DNA of 64,000 bases, taken from assembly GCA_013397435.1 (NCBI GenBank), contig VZRG01002554.1, forward strand, positions 1-64,000, given 5' to 3'. This DNA comes from Erythrocercus mccallii (lineage: Eukaryota > Chordata > Aves > Passeriformes > Dicruridae). Below the pieces are notes generated by a model, which was not told where the DNA came from, ran no database searches, and saw nothing but the letters and a program-made list of their open reading frames with translations. How positions within the stretch are numbered: the first letter of the stretch is position 1; each line of letters begins with the position of its first letter. Below, one piece after another: positions 52,201 through 57,385 of this stretch. A program made the translations under genes and the position numbers.

Positions 52201-55095
52201 CTCCAGAACACAAATCCTGCTACTCACCATGAGCACAAGGACTCTTCCTTGGCCCTGCTTGGAAGTCACCGGTTATAGGGCATCTGGAAGCAAACCCAGC
52301 AGCTTCTTCAAAAATGATGCTGTTTTAACGCACCTTTTGGTAAGTACAACATTTTATTTCCCAGAGCAGTCTTTGGGTAACCTACACTAAGATAATCTTA
52401 GATTTTTTTAGGAAAACCAAGTAATGGGGAAAGAACTGCCTTGTCAGTTATATTAGTGTGTATTTTTAAAGTAAGGTGACAAAAATTGGCTGATTCACAA
52501 ACACAGAAAATAAAAGTTTGGTTTGGTATCCAGATTAAAAGGATGCAGAGCTTACACCACTCCCTTATGTTATAAATCAGGTAAGGAAGCTCAGTAATAA
52601 CACTAATCCCCACAGAAAAAATGCTGCCAAAAATGCTTTTTACTGAAAAGCATTCAAAACAACTTCTTTTCCCTCACCGAAGCATCTGATTCTTTAAAAA
52701 ACATCTTTCCCCAGCCCTCTGAGACGAAACTGCAGTTACCAAGTATTGTTTGCTCCCTAGATTGAGGCACAGTGGTACATCAAAGCCGGCAAAGGCCAAC
52801 CCACTGCACAAGGCATTTGAGCAACAGCTTTTCCAAGACTCCACAGCAGTACGTCCAAACCAAAATCTCTTCCCTGATACCCACTCTAAGCTTTATAAAC
52901 AGTTGTGTGAAACAGAACCAGTCTAGCCAACACCCAAAATGAGCCTGGTAGAGGTAAAATAAGGTGAGACTGTACCATTTGACTTTGGAGCCATTCGATG
53001 AGAGCCTCCGCCGTGGAGTCCGGGACCTGGCAGCGCAGCCCCTCTCTCTCGTCCGCTTCCATCATCTCCAGCAAACCCCGCAAGTCCTCCACGAGGTGCA
53101 GCGCCCGCAGGCCCCCCATGAATGGAGAGGTGGGGGACTGGCAGTCAAAGATGCCATTGGAGTATTCCAGTGCCTTGGAACCTGCAGGGAGCAAATTCAC
53201 ATGGGGTCAGGCACGGGAAGAGGGTTGGGCGCACCCCGAGGCTGGGGGTTGTTCCTGGCAGAGGTTATCCCAACCAAACTCAGCACTGGTGTCTGGGGAG
53301 GGAAGCTCCAGCAGTGACGAGGTGGGCTGGTCCTCAGGGAATGGGAATGCCACAACCTGCTCATGGGGTTGAGGCATGGGCTGGGCTCCTGCTCCCTGGG
53401 ATGAATTCCCAAGGAAGAAGGTGTTGCCAAGGATGGAACATCCTCTGCCAATGGCCTGAGTCACCCTGCACGCACTGAATGAGCCAAGTCACATTCCAGT
53501 GAGGGTGTCCAGTGGAAACCATGCCCTGTGTTTTCCATGCAGGAATATGTTATGCTGCTCCAAGGCATCGGAAATTTTTTAAAATAATAATAAAGATGAA
53601 GATAAATTAAAAGACCAAATTGCTTCTGTATGGGAATAAATTTAAAACCCAGCAATTTGACACAGTAGCACTGACATTTGCATGTTAATAAAGAGAAAAA
53701 TCTCTCATTTGCATAAACTCACAGGATGCATATTTGACCTACATTAGAAGTTGCTATATATTAAGTAAGAAAGGAAACTATGAATTTAGAATTAAGGTTG
53801 ATTTAAGCAACCTAGCTAATTCCAACTGTAATTCCAGTACACTGATTTGTGACCTTAATTCTGTAATACCTTGGCACAATGAGATGTGTTCATGACAGAC
53901 CTTCATTTGTGCTGTCAACTTTTAGAAACTACAAGGATATGCCATATATGCACTTCCATGAACTTTCATTCACCCCATCTGGCAAGCCACAAAAATCCAA
54001 GTATTCTGCTAAATTCCCACTGAAAACAAGAGAAAAATAGCCTCAACAGCACAGGAGCTGATATCCCTTTGTTATATTCCTTTACAGATCTATTCACAGA
54101 CATGGGTAAATGAAGTCCATGGTGACTTAAATCTTCCAACATCACATTTTGTTTTTATATTAAACCTCATCTTGCCATAACCAACTTGGGCTCCTGGAAA
54201 CACAAACACATGATCGGATCCAAATACCAGTGTCTACTTATGGAAATTACTGAAGTCACAGCTTACATGTATTTTTGGAGATCATCATGATCAAACTGAA
54301 TCCTCTTTACATGTGTTCCTGCTATGTGCCCTTAATATCTTTAGGCAGAGAAGAGTCATTGTTCAAATAAAGCACACACTGTATGATGATTTTTTTCCCT
54401 AAGGAAAACTGCTTAAGTGGAACTACTAAAAATTTTATAACTGTGTTGCTATACTTGCAAGGGTATTTTTGACTATTGACTTCTTAATTTTTCCCTCCTA
54501 TGTGTTGGGTATTCACATTATTTTCAAACTCACTGTACTCAGGTTAAAAGCACAGGTTGTATTCTTTGTGATGCCTCTCACTGGGCAACTTACAATTTAC
54601 AGGTACACATAAAAAAATCAAACGTTCAAGGCAGCTCCAAACCAAACATTTGGACTCAAAGCATTCTAATTTTGAAAAGAAAAAAAAAAGGAAAATTCAA
54701 TTGTTTTAACTCTTCCAAGCTGAGGGAAGTTCAGAGTAGCCACTTTAGCCACTTTTGTCCTTGACTCTCCTGGTGCTCCATGCAGGAGTTGAACTGCATC
54801 GCTCAGCCACTTCCAGCAGCCCTTTGAGAGAGGTTACGAGAAAATCCAATACACAGAGCCTGTGAGAGTCTGTGCAATCCCTCCACTCTGGTTATTTGTT
54901 AACTCCAAGCTATAAAGGAAGGCACCAAAAGCAATTCCCAGCACATTCCCTTCTCTGCCTGGAACTCTGTCCTCCGAGAGGGAGAAAGAAGGACCTAAAA
55001 AGCAAAATAAACACCTGCTCCAGGTGTTTACCTGCTATAATGCCATCCATCTGCTCCAGGGCTGCAGCGAGCATGTCACTTGCATCACTCATCAT
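10113..55095 (-). CDS. PPFIBP1: PPFIBP1, liprin-beta-1 (28 coding exons, spliced)
   Basis: Liprin-beta-1 is a cytoplasmic scaffold that pairs with liprin-alpha and acts at cell adhesions, cell edges and presynaptic sites; it has no enzymatic activity. Exons, in gene order: 55032-55095, 52976-53181, 42055-42141, 40762-40875, 40086-40217, 35522-35614, 34943-35035, 33041-33155, 30454-30515, 29696-29771, 28437-28591, 27379-27509, 26006-26059, 25346-25406, 24268-24297, 22320-22491, 20916-20948, 18571-18712, 18168-18296, 17440-17590, 16083-16194, 15853-15941, 13935-14057, 13047-13172, 12057-12245, 11350-11529, 10654-10719, 10113-10199. They total 3,072 nt with every phase compatible and no internal stop, giving 1,023 residues against about 1,010 in human (from memory). 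Layout: N-terminal region 1-90, coiled coil about 91-347, Ser/Pro-rich linker about 348-650, three SAM domains about 655-890, C-terminal tail. The start MMSDASDM and end TDEDSNV match the mammalian protein. PPFIBP2 is the only close alternative; the tail, linker and REP15 neighbour favour PPFIBP1. Confidence 0.96.
10654..10719 (-). CDS. PPFIBP1: PPFIBP1 coding exon 27
   Basis: It encodes residues 974-995 (MEDSEGTVRQIGAFSEGINN, then LT), identical to the mammalian tail as I remember it. It is 66 nt and phase 0, with acceptor TTTTTATAG and donor TTGACA|GTAAGT. Confidence 0.95.
10768..11066 (-). mobile_element. CR1 LINE, 3' fragment (in PPFIBP1 intron)
   Basis: It starts on the plus strand with ATCATAGAATGGATTGGGTT (the CR1 3' end read in reverse) and passes through CTGGCCTTGGACATTGCCAG and GGGCAACCTGTGCCAGGGC. 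It is in the same orientation as PPFIBP1, between coding exons 26 and 27. Confidence 0.95.
11350..11529 (-). CDS. PPFIBP1: PPFIBP1 coding exon 26 (C-terminal tail)
   Basis: It encodes residues 914-973: PKKLTFSNFGSLRKKKQDDV, then EEYVCPMELG, and an acidic DDDDLDRLEQ end. It is 180 nt and phase 0, with donor GAGCAG|GTAAGC and acceptor CTTTTAAG. The four-Asp run is a small expansion relative to the mammalian EEDD as I remember it. Confidence 0.95.
12057..12245 (-). CDS. PPFIBP1: PPFIBP1 coding exon 25 (SAM 3 end)
   Basis: It encodes residues 851-913 (VLEPRFNVETMAQLLNIPPN, KTLLRRHLATHFNLLVG and following), closing SAM 3. It is 189 nt and phase 0, with acceptor ATTCCCAG and donor GTCAAG|GTGGGC. 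Confidence 0.96.
13047..13172 (-). CDS. PPFIBP1: PPFIBP1 coding exon 24 (SAM 3 start)
   Basis: It encodes residues 809-850 (NNVTPSEVTQWTNHRVMEWL, then RSVDLAEYAPNLRGSGVHGG, LM), the first helices of SAM 3. It is 126 nt and phase 0, with acceptor TTGGCAG and donor CTGATG|GTGAGC. Confidence 0.96.
13935..14057 (-). CDS. PPFIBP1: PPFIBP1 coding exon 23 (SAM 2 end)
   Basis: It encodes residues 768-808 (DDLLSLKVISVLHHLSIKRA, then IQVLRINNFEPNCLRRRPSDE). This is the last SAM 2 helix and the linker to SAM 3, almost identical to mammals. It is 123 nt and phase 0, with acceptor TTGACAG and donor GATGAG|GTACTG. Confidence 0.96.
14512..14543. repeat. Poly(A) tract, 32 bases
   Basis: An uninterrupted A run in the intron between coding exons 22 and 23, followed by GGAGGGAAG. 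No retrogene or SINE body is recognisable upstream. Confidence 0.95.
15853..15941 (-). CDS. PPFIBP1: PPFIBP1 coding exon 22 (SAM 2)
   Basis: It encodes residues 738-767 (RWLDDIGLPQYKTQFDEGKV and following), the core of SAM 2. It is 89 nt, with acceptor CCCTAG|GGTGG and donor AGTGTG|GTGAGT. Confidence 0.96.
16083..16194 (-). CDS. PPFIBP1: PPFIBP1 coding exon 21 (SAM 1 end / SAM 2 start)
   Basis: It encodes residues 701-737: ELGIKHPLHRKKLQLALQAL closes SAM 1 with its C-terminal helix, and HGKLDYHWVT opens SAM 2. It is 112 nt, leaving one base of an Arg codon. The acceptor is TTTCACAG and the donor TTACCA|GTAAGA. Confidence 0.96.
17440..17590 (-). CDS. PPFIBP1: PPFIBP1 coding exon 20 (SAM 1, first part)
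   Basis: It encodes residues 650-700. SAM domain 1 starts at MPFAKWTKEQVCNWLQDQGL and runs through the GQTLLQASQQDLEK helix region. It is 151 nt, with acceptor CCCGCAG and donor GAAAAG|GTGAGG. In liprins the SAM modules mediate the alpha-beta liprin interaction and other partner binding. Confidence 0.96.
18168..18296 (-). CDS. PPFIBP1: PPFIBP1 coding exon 19
   Basis: It encodes residues 607-649, including LKRSQSTTFNPDDMSETEFK and GPRLGWSRDLGQS, nearly identical to mammals. It is 129 nt, with acceptor TCTACAG and donor CACAA|GTAAGA. It lies immediately N-terminal to the first SAM domain. Confidence 0.95.
18571..18712 (-). CDS. PPFIBP1: PPFIBP1 coding exon 18
   Basis: It encodes residues 560-606 (AETEKGSADHLDLAGLPPRP, then a TPPSPDSRKKARGIKKLFG run). 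It is 142 nt, with acceptor TCTAACAG and donor GGAAG|GTAAGT. The basic KKLFG motif continues into the next exon as GRLKRSQSTTF, the conserved pre-SAM basic region. Confidence 0.95.
20916..20948 (-). CDS. PPFIBP1: PPFIBP1 coding exon 17 (33-nt microexon, probably alternative)
   Basis: This 33-nt exon encodes residues 549-559 (DRSRSASAPTL after completing an Asp codon). It lies between acceptor-like ATATCTGAAG and donor TTTAG|GTACAG. Both junctions are in the same phase, so inclusion or skipping keeps the frame (1,023 or 1,012 residues). It supplies a second R-S-x-S-x-P motif, RSASAP, at Ser555. I recall a similar optional insert in mammalian isoforms. The acceptor has a poor pyrimidine tract, in keeping with regulated inclusion. 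Confidence 0.78.
   Translation of the reverse strand: MAVEVPVHLL
22320..22491 (-). CDS. PPFIBP1: PPFIBP1 coding exon 16
   Basis: It encodes residues 492-548, including FATLPPKSPS, FGTRKARSSFGRGFFKIK and KRTASAPNL. It is 172 nt, with acceptor TTAACCAG and donor CTGG|GTAGGT. The basic, Ser-rich end contains RTASAP, which fits the R-x-x-S-x-P (mode I) 14-3-3 pattern at Ser544. Its strong conservation with mammals marks a functional patch within the linker. Confidence 0.95.
22663..23264 (+). mobile_element. Solo LTR of an endogenous retrovirus, antisense to PPFIBP1
   Basis: A 602-bp element beginning TGTCATG and ending CCTGACA, with matching inverted ends TGTCA/TGACA. It has a TATA box (TATATAA near 22936), a CT-rich tract (23050-23073) and ATTAAA near its 3' end. 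The flanks TATGT (22658-22662) and TATAT (23265-23269) look like a 5-bp target duplication with one change. No retroviral coding sequence is present. It lies in the intron between coding exons 15 and 16 in reverse orientation, the direction usually tolerated in introns. Confidence 0.87.
24268..24297 (-). CDS. PPFIBP1: PPFIBP1 coding exon 15 (30 nt)
   Basis: This is a 30-nt exon encoding DRDCAQKPSE (residues 482-491), between acceptor TTTCCCAAACAG and donor CAGAG|GTAATG. It is phase 0 on both sides. It lines up with the mammalian ETIQKTSE segment at the same place, which supports it as real. As a short in-frame exon it may be optional. Confidence 0.75.
25346..25406 (-). CDS. PPFIBP1: PPFIBP1 coding exon 14
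   Basis: It encodes residues up to 481 (TSTLQKSSSLSSLRKEASEM), matching the mammalian SLQKSSSLGNLKKE stretch. It is a Ser-rich, probably phosphorylated linker segment. It is 61 nt, with acceptor TTTCAG and donor GAAATG|GTAGGT. Confidence 0.92.
26006..26059 (-). CDS. PPFIBP1: PPFIBP1 coding exon 13
   Basis: It encodes about residues 443-461 (SDGRSTGSSPETHLCDSPV, shared with the flanking exons), a disordered linker. It is 54 nt, so it can be skipped without a frameshift. The acceptor is TTTTTACAG and the donor CCAGT|GTAAGT. It was identified by splice sites and exact phase fit on both sides. Confidence 0.85.
27379..27509 (-). CDS. PPFIBP1: PPFIBP1 coding exon 12
   Basis: It encodes residues 400-442, a Ser/Thr-rich linker containing ILQISMPSF, like the mammalian ILQVSIPS. 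It is 131 nt, with acceptor TTTTCAG|AATTCC and donor ATGAG|GTATTG. A second in-frame AG lies 30 nt inside the exon (TTTTACAG|ATTTCA), so a version 10 residues shorter is possible. Confidence 0.85.
28437..28591 (-). CDS. PPFIBP1: PPFIBP1 coding exon 11
   Basis: It encodes residues 348-399, opening the low-complexity linker: an acidic start (GKESESEDLNSG) and the conserved EKSPSPTPV core. It is 155 nt, with acceptor CCTTCAG and donor GAAGAG|GTGGGT. Only the SPSPTPV core is close to mammals; the flanks diverge. Confidence 0.92.
29696..29771 (-). CDS. PPFIBP1: PPFIBP1 coding exon 10
   Basis: It encodes residues 323-347 (DQKIEELRQSLNRYKKVQDM, then VILAQ), the end of the coiled coil. It is 76 nt, leaving one base of a Gly codon. 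The acceptor is TTGTAG and the donor CTCAAG|GTAAAA. Confidence 0.94.
30454..30515 (-). CDS. PPFIBP1: PPFIBP1 coding exon 9
   Basis: It encodes residues 302-322 (DIEVQKMKKAVESLMAANEE, then K). It is 62 nt, completing an Asp codon at its 5' edge and ending on a full codon. The acceptor is TTTTTAG and the donor GAGAAG|GTAGCA. It belongs to the C-terminal part of the coiled coil. Confidence 0.94.
33041..33155 (-). CDS. PPFIBP1: PPFIBP1 coding exon 8
   Basis: It encodes residues 264-301 (DELSALKDKLEQKEAEVKRL and following). This is a very charged coiled coil leading into the conserved EKLVCKLKGEGIEILDR stretch. It ends with one base of an Asp codon at donor ACAGAG|GTAAGA; the acceptor is TTTACAG. 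Confidence 0.95.
34943..35035 (-). CDS. PPFIBP1: PPFIBP1 coding exon 7
   Basis: It encodes residues 233-263 (SLMAKLSSMKIKVGQMQYEK and following), coiled coil. It is 93 nt, phase 0, the same length as the exon before it, with acceptor TTACCAG and donor CTAAAG|GTGTGG. Being phase 0 and a multiple of three, it could be skipped without a frameshift. Confidence 0.93.
35522..35614 (-). CDS. PPFIBP1: PPFIBP1 coding exon 6
   Basis: It encodes residues 202-232 (DLIQEINELRLRVGEMDNER and following), a continuous coiled coil. It is 93 nt and phase 0, with acceptor TACTCAG and donor CCAAA|GTAAGT. Confidence 0.95.
36388..36592 (-). mobile_element. CR1 LINE, 3' fragment (in PPFIBP1 intron)
   Basis: It contains AGAATGGTTTGGGTTGGGAG, CCAACCTGGCCTTGGACATT and CTGGGCAACCTGTGCCAGGG on the plus strand. 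It is a truncated minus-strand copy between coding exons 5 and 6. Confidence 0.95.
40086..40217 (-). CDS. PPFIBP1: PPFIBP1 coding exon 5
   Basis: It encodes residues 158-201 (ELLSRTTLETQKLDLMAEIS and following), a coiled coil with hydrophobic heptad positions and many charged residues. It is 132 nt and phase 0 at both ends, with acceptor GAATCAG and donor CAGAG|GTGAGT. It is close to identical to the mammalian segment as I remember it. Confidence 0.95.
40762..40875 (-). CDS. PPFIBP1: PPFIBP1 coding exon 4 (begins with a donor-like GTAAGT)
   Basis: It encodes residues 120-157 (VSVLTDQVEAQGEKIRDLEF and following), a heptad-rich coiled-coil segment. It is 114 nt and phase 0 at both ends. The first six bases after acceptor TGTCCAG are GTAAGT, a perfect donor consensus read here as Val-Ser. 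The real donor is CAGCAG|GTATTT, somewhat weaker. Skipping this exon would keep the frame. Confidence 0.95.
42055..42141 (-). CDS. PPFIBP1: PPFIBP1 coding exon 3
   Basis: It encodes residues 91-119 (TNGHISGNGDVYQERLARLE and following) and opens the coiled-coil region. It is 87 nt, phase 0 at both ends, with acceptor CTTTTCCAG and donor CTGCAA|GTGAGT. It is the first exon shared by the long form and the proposed internal-promoter form. Confidence 0.95.
43101..43148. repeat. Three tandem copies of a 16-bp unit
   Basis: Unit ACTCCTTTTCTAAGTY at 43101, 43117 and 43133. The second and third copies are identical and the first differs only in its last base. It is intronic. Confidence 0.95.
44383..44730 (-). 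mobile_element. CR1 LINE, 3' fragment (older subfamily)
   Basis: It starts AATAGAATCACAG and holds the reversed CR1 blocks CTCCACCACATCCCTGGGCA, GCCTGTTCCAATG and TTTTTCATAATATCTGACCT. It continues into 5' CR1 sequence with CCTCTCATCCTGTC, so it is longer than the other copies. It lies about 350 bases left of the assembly gap. Confidence 0.92.
45075..45589. other. Assembly gap (515 N)
   Basis: A run of 515 unknown bases within the intron between coding exons 2 and 3. The coding-exon chain closes in phase without it, so no constitutive exon is demanded here, but an alternative one cannot be excluded. Confidence 0.99.
46198..46236. repeat. (TAA)n microsatellite
   Basis: About 12 to 13 perfect TAA units in an intron, right of the assembly gap. 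Confidence 0.97.
47313..47381 (-). CDS. PPFIBP1: Candidate alternative first coding exon of PPFIBP1
   Basis: In a CpG-rich patch inside the 10.8-kb intron between coding exons 2 and 3, an open frame ends at a good donor (AATAAG|GTAAGG) on a full codon. It can therefore join coding exon 3 (ACT AAT GGA) in frame. From the ATG at 47381 it adds 23 residues (MRTVMTSMEYSWDIHG, then HCVWLNK). The third ATG, at 47360, has the best context (ACCAGCATGG) and would give 16 residues. The result would be a liprin-beta-1 of about 956 or 949 residues lacking the first 90. Seen: frame, donor, ATGs, CpGs. Inferred: use as a promoter and exon. The frame stays open upstream, so the transcription start is unknown. 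Confidence 0.55.
47382..47790 (-). promoter_or_regulatory. Putative internal CpG-rich promoter of PPFIBP1
   Basis: This patch is GC-rich and clearly CpG-enriched compared with the AT-rich intron around it, with CpGs densest from about 47385 to 47530. It lies directly upstream of a frame-compatible exon that ends in a donor. I found no TATA box at a fitting distance, as expected for a CpG promoter. The 3' limit is arbitrary. Confidence 0.45.
48980..49050 (+). mobile_element. CR1 LINE, short 3' terminal fragment
   Basis: Shows TGTGGTTGGACTTCATGATG, TTAAAGGTCTTTTCCAATTT and the ATGATTCTATGATTCT octamer end. Confidence 0.85.
52976..53181 (-). CDS. PPFIBP1: PPFIBP1 coding exon 2
   Basis: It encodes residues 22-90, including FDCQSPTSPFMGGLRALHLV and the acidic helix LLEMMEADEREGL. 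This is the most conserved N-terminal part of beta-liprins, upstream of the coiled coil. The acceptor is CCCTGCAG|GTTCC and the donor is CAAATG|GTACAG, ending on a full codon. The full-codon end is what allows an alternative first exon to splice to the next exon without changing frame. Confidence 0.95.
53182..55031 (-). other. Intron between coding exons 1 and 2
   Basis: 1.85 kb, AT-rich, with no element recognised. The part adjoining exon 2 (53200-53460) is more GC-rich. Confidence 0.8.
55032..55095 (-). CDS. PPFIBP1: PPFIBP1 coding exon 1 (start codon)
   Basis: It encodes residues 1-21 (begins MMSDASDMLAAALEQ) and ends with one base of a Gly codon at donor CAG|GTAAAC. Two ATGs stand in tandem at 55095 and 55092; the first matches the known mammalian start. 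The open frame continues upstream only through non-ATG codons, so no longer N-terminus is supported. An acceptor-like CTTAG places the 5' edge of this exon near 55131, leaving 36 nt of 5' UTR in it. Confidence 0.93.
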
Positions 55096-57227
55096 CTTCT
55101 CTCTTCTCAGGAACAAATCACCAGCTACACCCTAAGGAGGAGTAAAACGCCGATGGTGTGAGTTCGTCCAGAGCCCCAAGTCTGCAATTTAATCTGCAAA
55201 AGAAAATTTAATTTCACTGCATGTTCTCTGAATTCAGGCATCCCTGTTGTCAGATCAGGAAGATTTGTTGTCCACAATAAAATCAAGAGGTATTCACCAC
55301 AAGGCATAGACTCAGGAATCCAAGCACTGACCTGATGACCCAGTTTCTAGTGGCCCATGGCCTCCTCTGCCCACAGGTCCATGCCACTGACAGGGCATCC
55401 CACAGAACGTCTCCAAAATGCCACATGGCACTTCCAGGAAGCTCCCAGAGAAGACACGGGCCTTCTATCACTAAAAGGGAGCTGCAACTCAGTGGTAAAC
55501 CATATGTGTGTCTGCTATAATTTTCTCCCCAGGAAATAGAAAAAGAGAAGTCTGACCATTTGCTTGAGATTTTTTGATGTCTGACAATCGAGGAGTTCCT
55601 GGCATGGAACTATCTGCCTACAGGCAGGATAGCTCAGATGCCCAGGGCTCACTGGAGGTAGTGTGCGTGTACGGACTATCCCTGCTCTGAGTTTAGCAGA
55701 TTCATATCGTTACAATGCAATGTGATCTCACTCTCACACTTCTACAAGCCAGAAGTGGTCCCCAAAGGAGTATTTTCAGTAGGCTAGAAAAGCAAGCCTT
55801 CCCAACACACTGCCTGCAGGTCAGCTAGTAAACCAGAAATCCTGATGGGCTACAAGTTAATTTAAGCAGGTGCTCAGGAACTTGGCTGAAGTGGAGCTGC
55901 AGGGGTCAGAAGCATCTCCAATCCGTCCAGCCCACCACAGCGCACATACAAACCACCAACACCACCCAGATTGCCTTGCCTTTAATCTAATACACATGAG
56001 ACTGCTTCTGCTATAAATACAGCTAGGGAACAAAGCTAAACAAACACTAGGAAGGAAAACTCGCTTTAACCTTTGCATGCCCTGCCATTTGGTTTTTGTA
56101 TTAGGCTGCACCACTGCTGACATTTGCCCCAACATGAGCAATTAAGAAAGTAGTTCACCATCTCTCTGGCATAAGTCCTGGAAAAGAATCTACTAAAAAA
56201 CAAACCTAAACAAAAATCCCTGTTATAAACTGATTTTTCCCTCCTACGAGTCACCTTATTGGTCTGACCCAGATGGGAAGCAGCTCTTATTGGAGGCTGC
56301 CAGCCGGCTTGCTGAAATGTTATCCTTAAAATGCCAACAAACATTTCATCTTCCACAACAACGTTTTTTTACATGAAGTAGGTCCAAACCCTAAGGTAAC
56401 CTTTGAACAACAGCAGAAAGACTGCTGTGCTTTTGGCAAATGCCTAGTTTTATTACATGGTTGTCAGAGTCAGAAAAACCAAGAGAACTTTAAACAGTCA
56501 AAATACTTGTAAGTGAAGATGCTGCAAATCTCAAAAAATGCAGCGGCATCATAACTAAAGACTTTCAGCCTTCAAGGAGGAAGCCCCCAGTTTTAAACAC
56601 AATGTAAACATTCAGCTCCAATCAGTATAAGACCTGCCAGAATATGCAGATCCTACAAGACAACTGGTTTAGTGCCTCCATATCTGATAAAAATGAGCAG
56701 AAAATGCAGCTTTTGCACACACATTCACTTGGAAAACACTTAAGACAGTCACTTTTTCTAACTGCTTAAGATTTCCTGGCTCTGATATCAGGTCTTGCTC
56801 AAATATGGGTGTCTATGAAGGCAGAGTGTGAACAATCTGCTGTGGATTTCCCTCAAAGGGCAAAGAACATGAGAAAGCCTGGGGCTTCTACAGCCCCAGG
56901 CAAAAAACTGGTTTCTCTCAGCTCTAAGTGGAAAAAGACCAAGAGCAGAAAGCAACCACAAACTCATAGAAACCAATTAATGTTTGGGAATCAGAAGTGC
57001 ACATGAGCTTTTCAAAGTGCAGAAACACTTCATGGGGGAAGTAATGAAGACAGAGTCAGGCTCTTCTCAGTTATGCCCACGTCATGGAAAGAGGCAATGG
57101 GCATCCATAAAAACACAGGGCAGTTCACTTTAGAATTAAAAAGGGGGGAGAAAAAAAGCCTAAATAACAAGAAATAATTTTTAAAAGTTTTTTTACTATG
57201 AGGATGGCAAGTAATAGAAAGGGTTGC

Positions 57228-57385
57228 CTTTTTGGGGTCTCCAACTTTGGAGCTACTCACAGCCCATCTGGACCCTGCATGGCACAACCTGTCCTGGGCA
57301 TCCCTGCTTTGGGCAGGGGCTGGGCTGGAGAACTCCAGTGGTGCCTTCCCACCTCAGCATCAGCAAGATCAGTGCAGCTCATGAT
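57228..57385 (+). mobile_element. CR1 LINE, 3' fragment (diverged)
   Basis: Order of diverged landmarks: CTCCAACTTTGGAGCTACTC, CCATCTGGACC, CCTGCTTTGGGCAGGGG, GAGAACTCCAGTGGTGCCTT, CCCACCTCAGC. This resembles the CR1 type ending in GACCTCCAGAGGTCCCTTCC. The terminal octamers are lost. Confidence 0.7.

Larger units (their letters stand above)
42142..52975 (-). other. Largest resolved PPFIBP1 intron (10.8 kb)
   Basis: It contains the 16-bp triple repeat, two CR1 fragments, the assembly gap, the TAA repeat and the CpG-rich candidate promoter near 47.4 kb. The rest (for example 49100-52900) is unique sequence with chance open frames up to 158 codons and no recognisable domain. Confidence 0.8.

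Noticed and set aside
55096..55116. N-terminal extension of PPFIBP1 beyond the MMSDASDM start
   Set aside because: It would begin at TTG (55116), not ATG; the tandem ATGs at 55095 match the known start.
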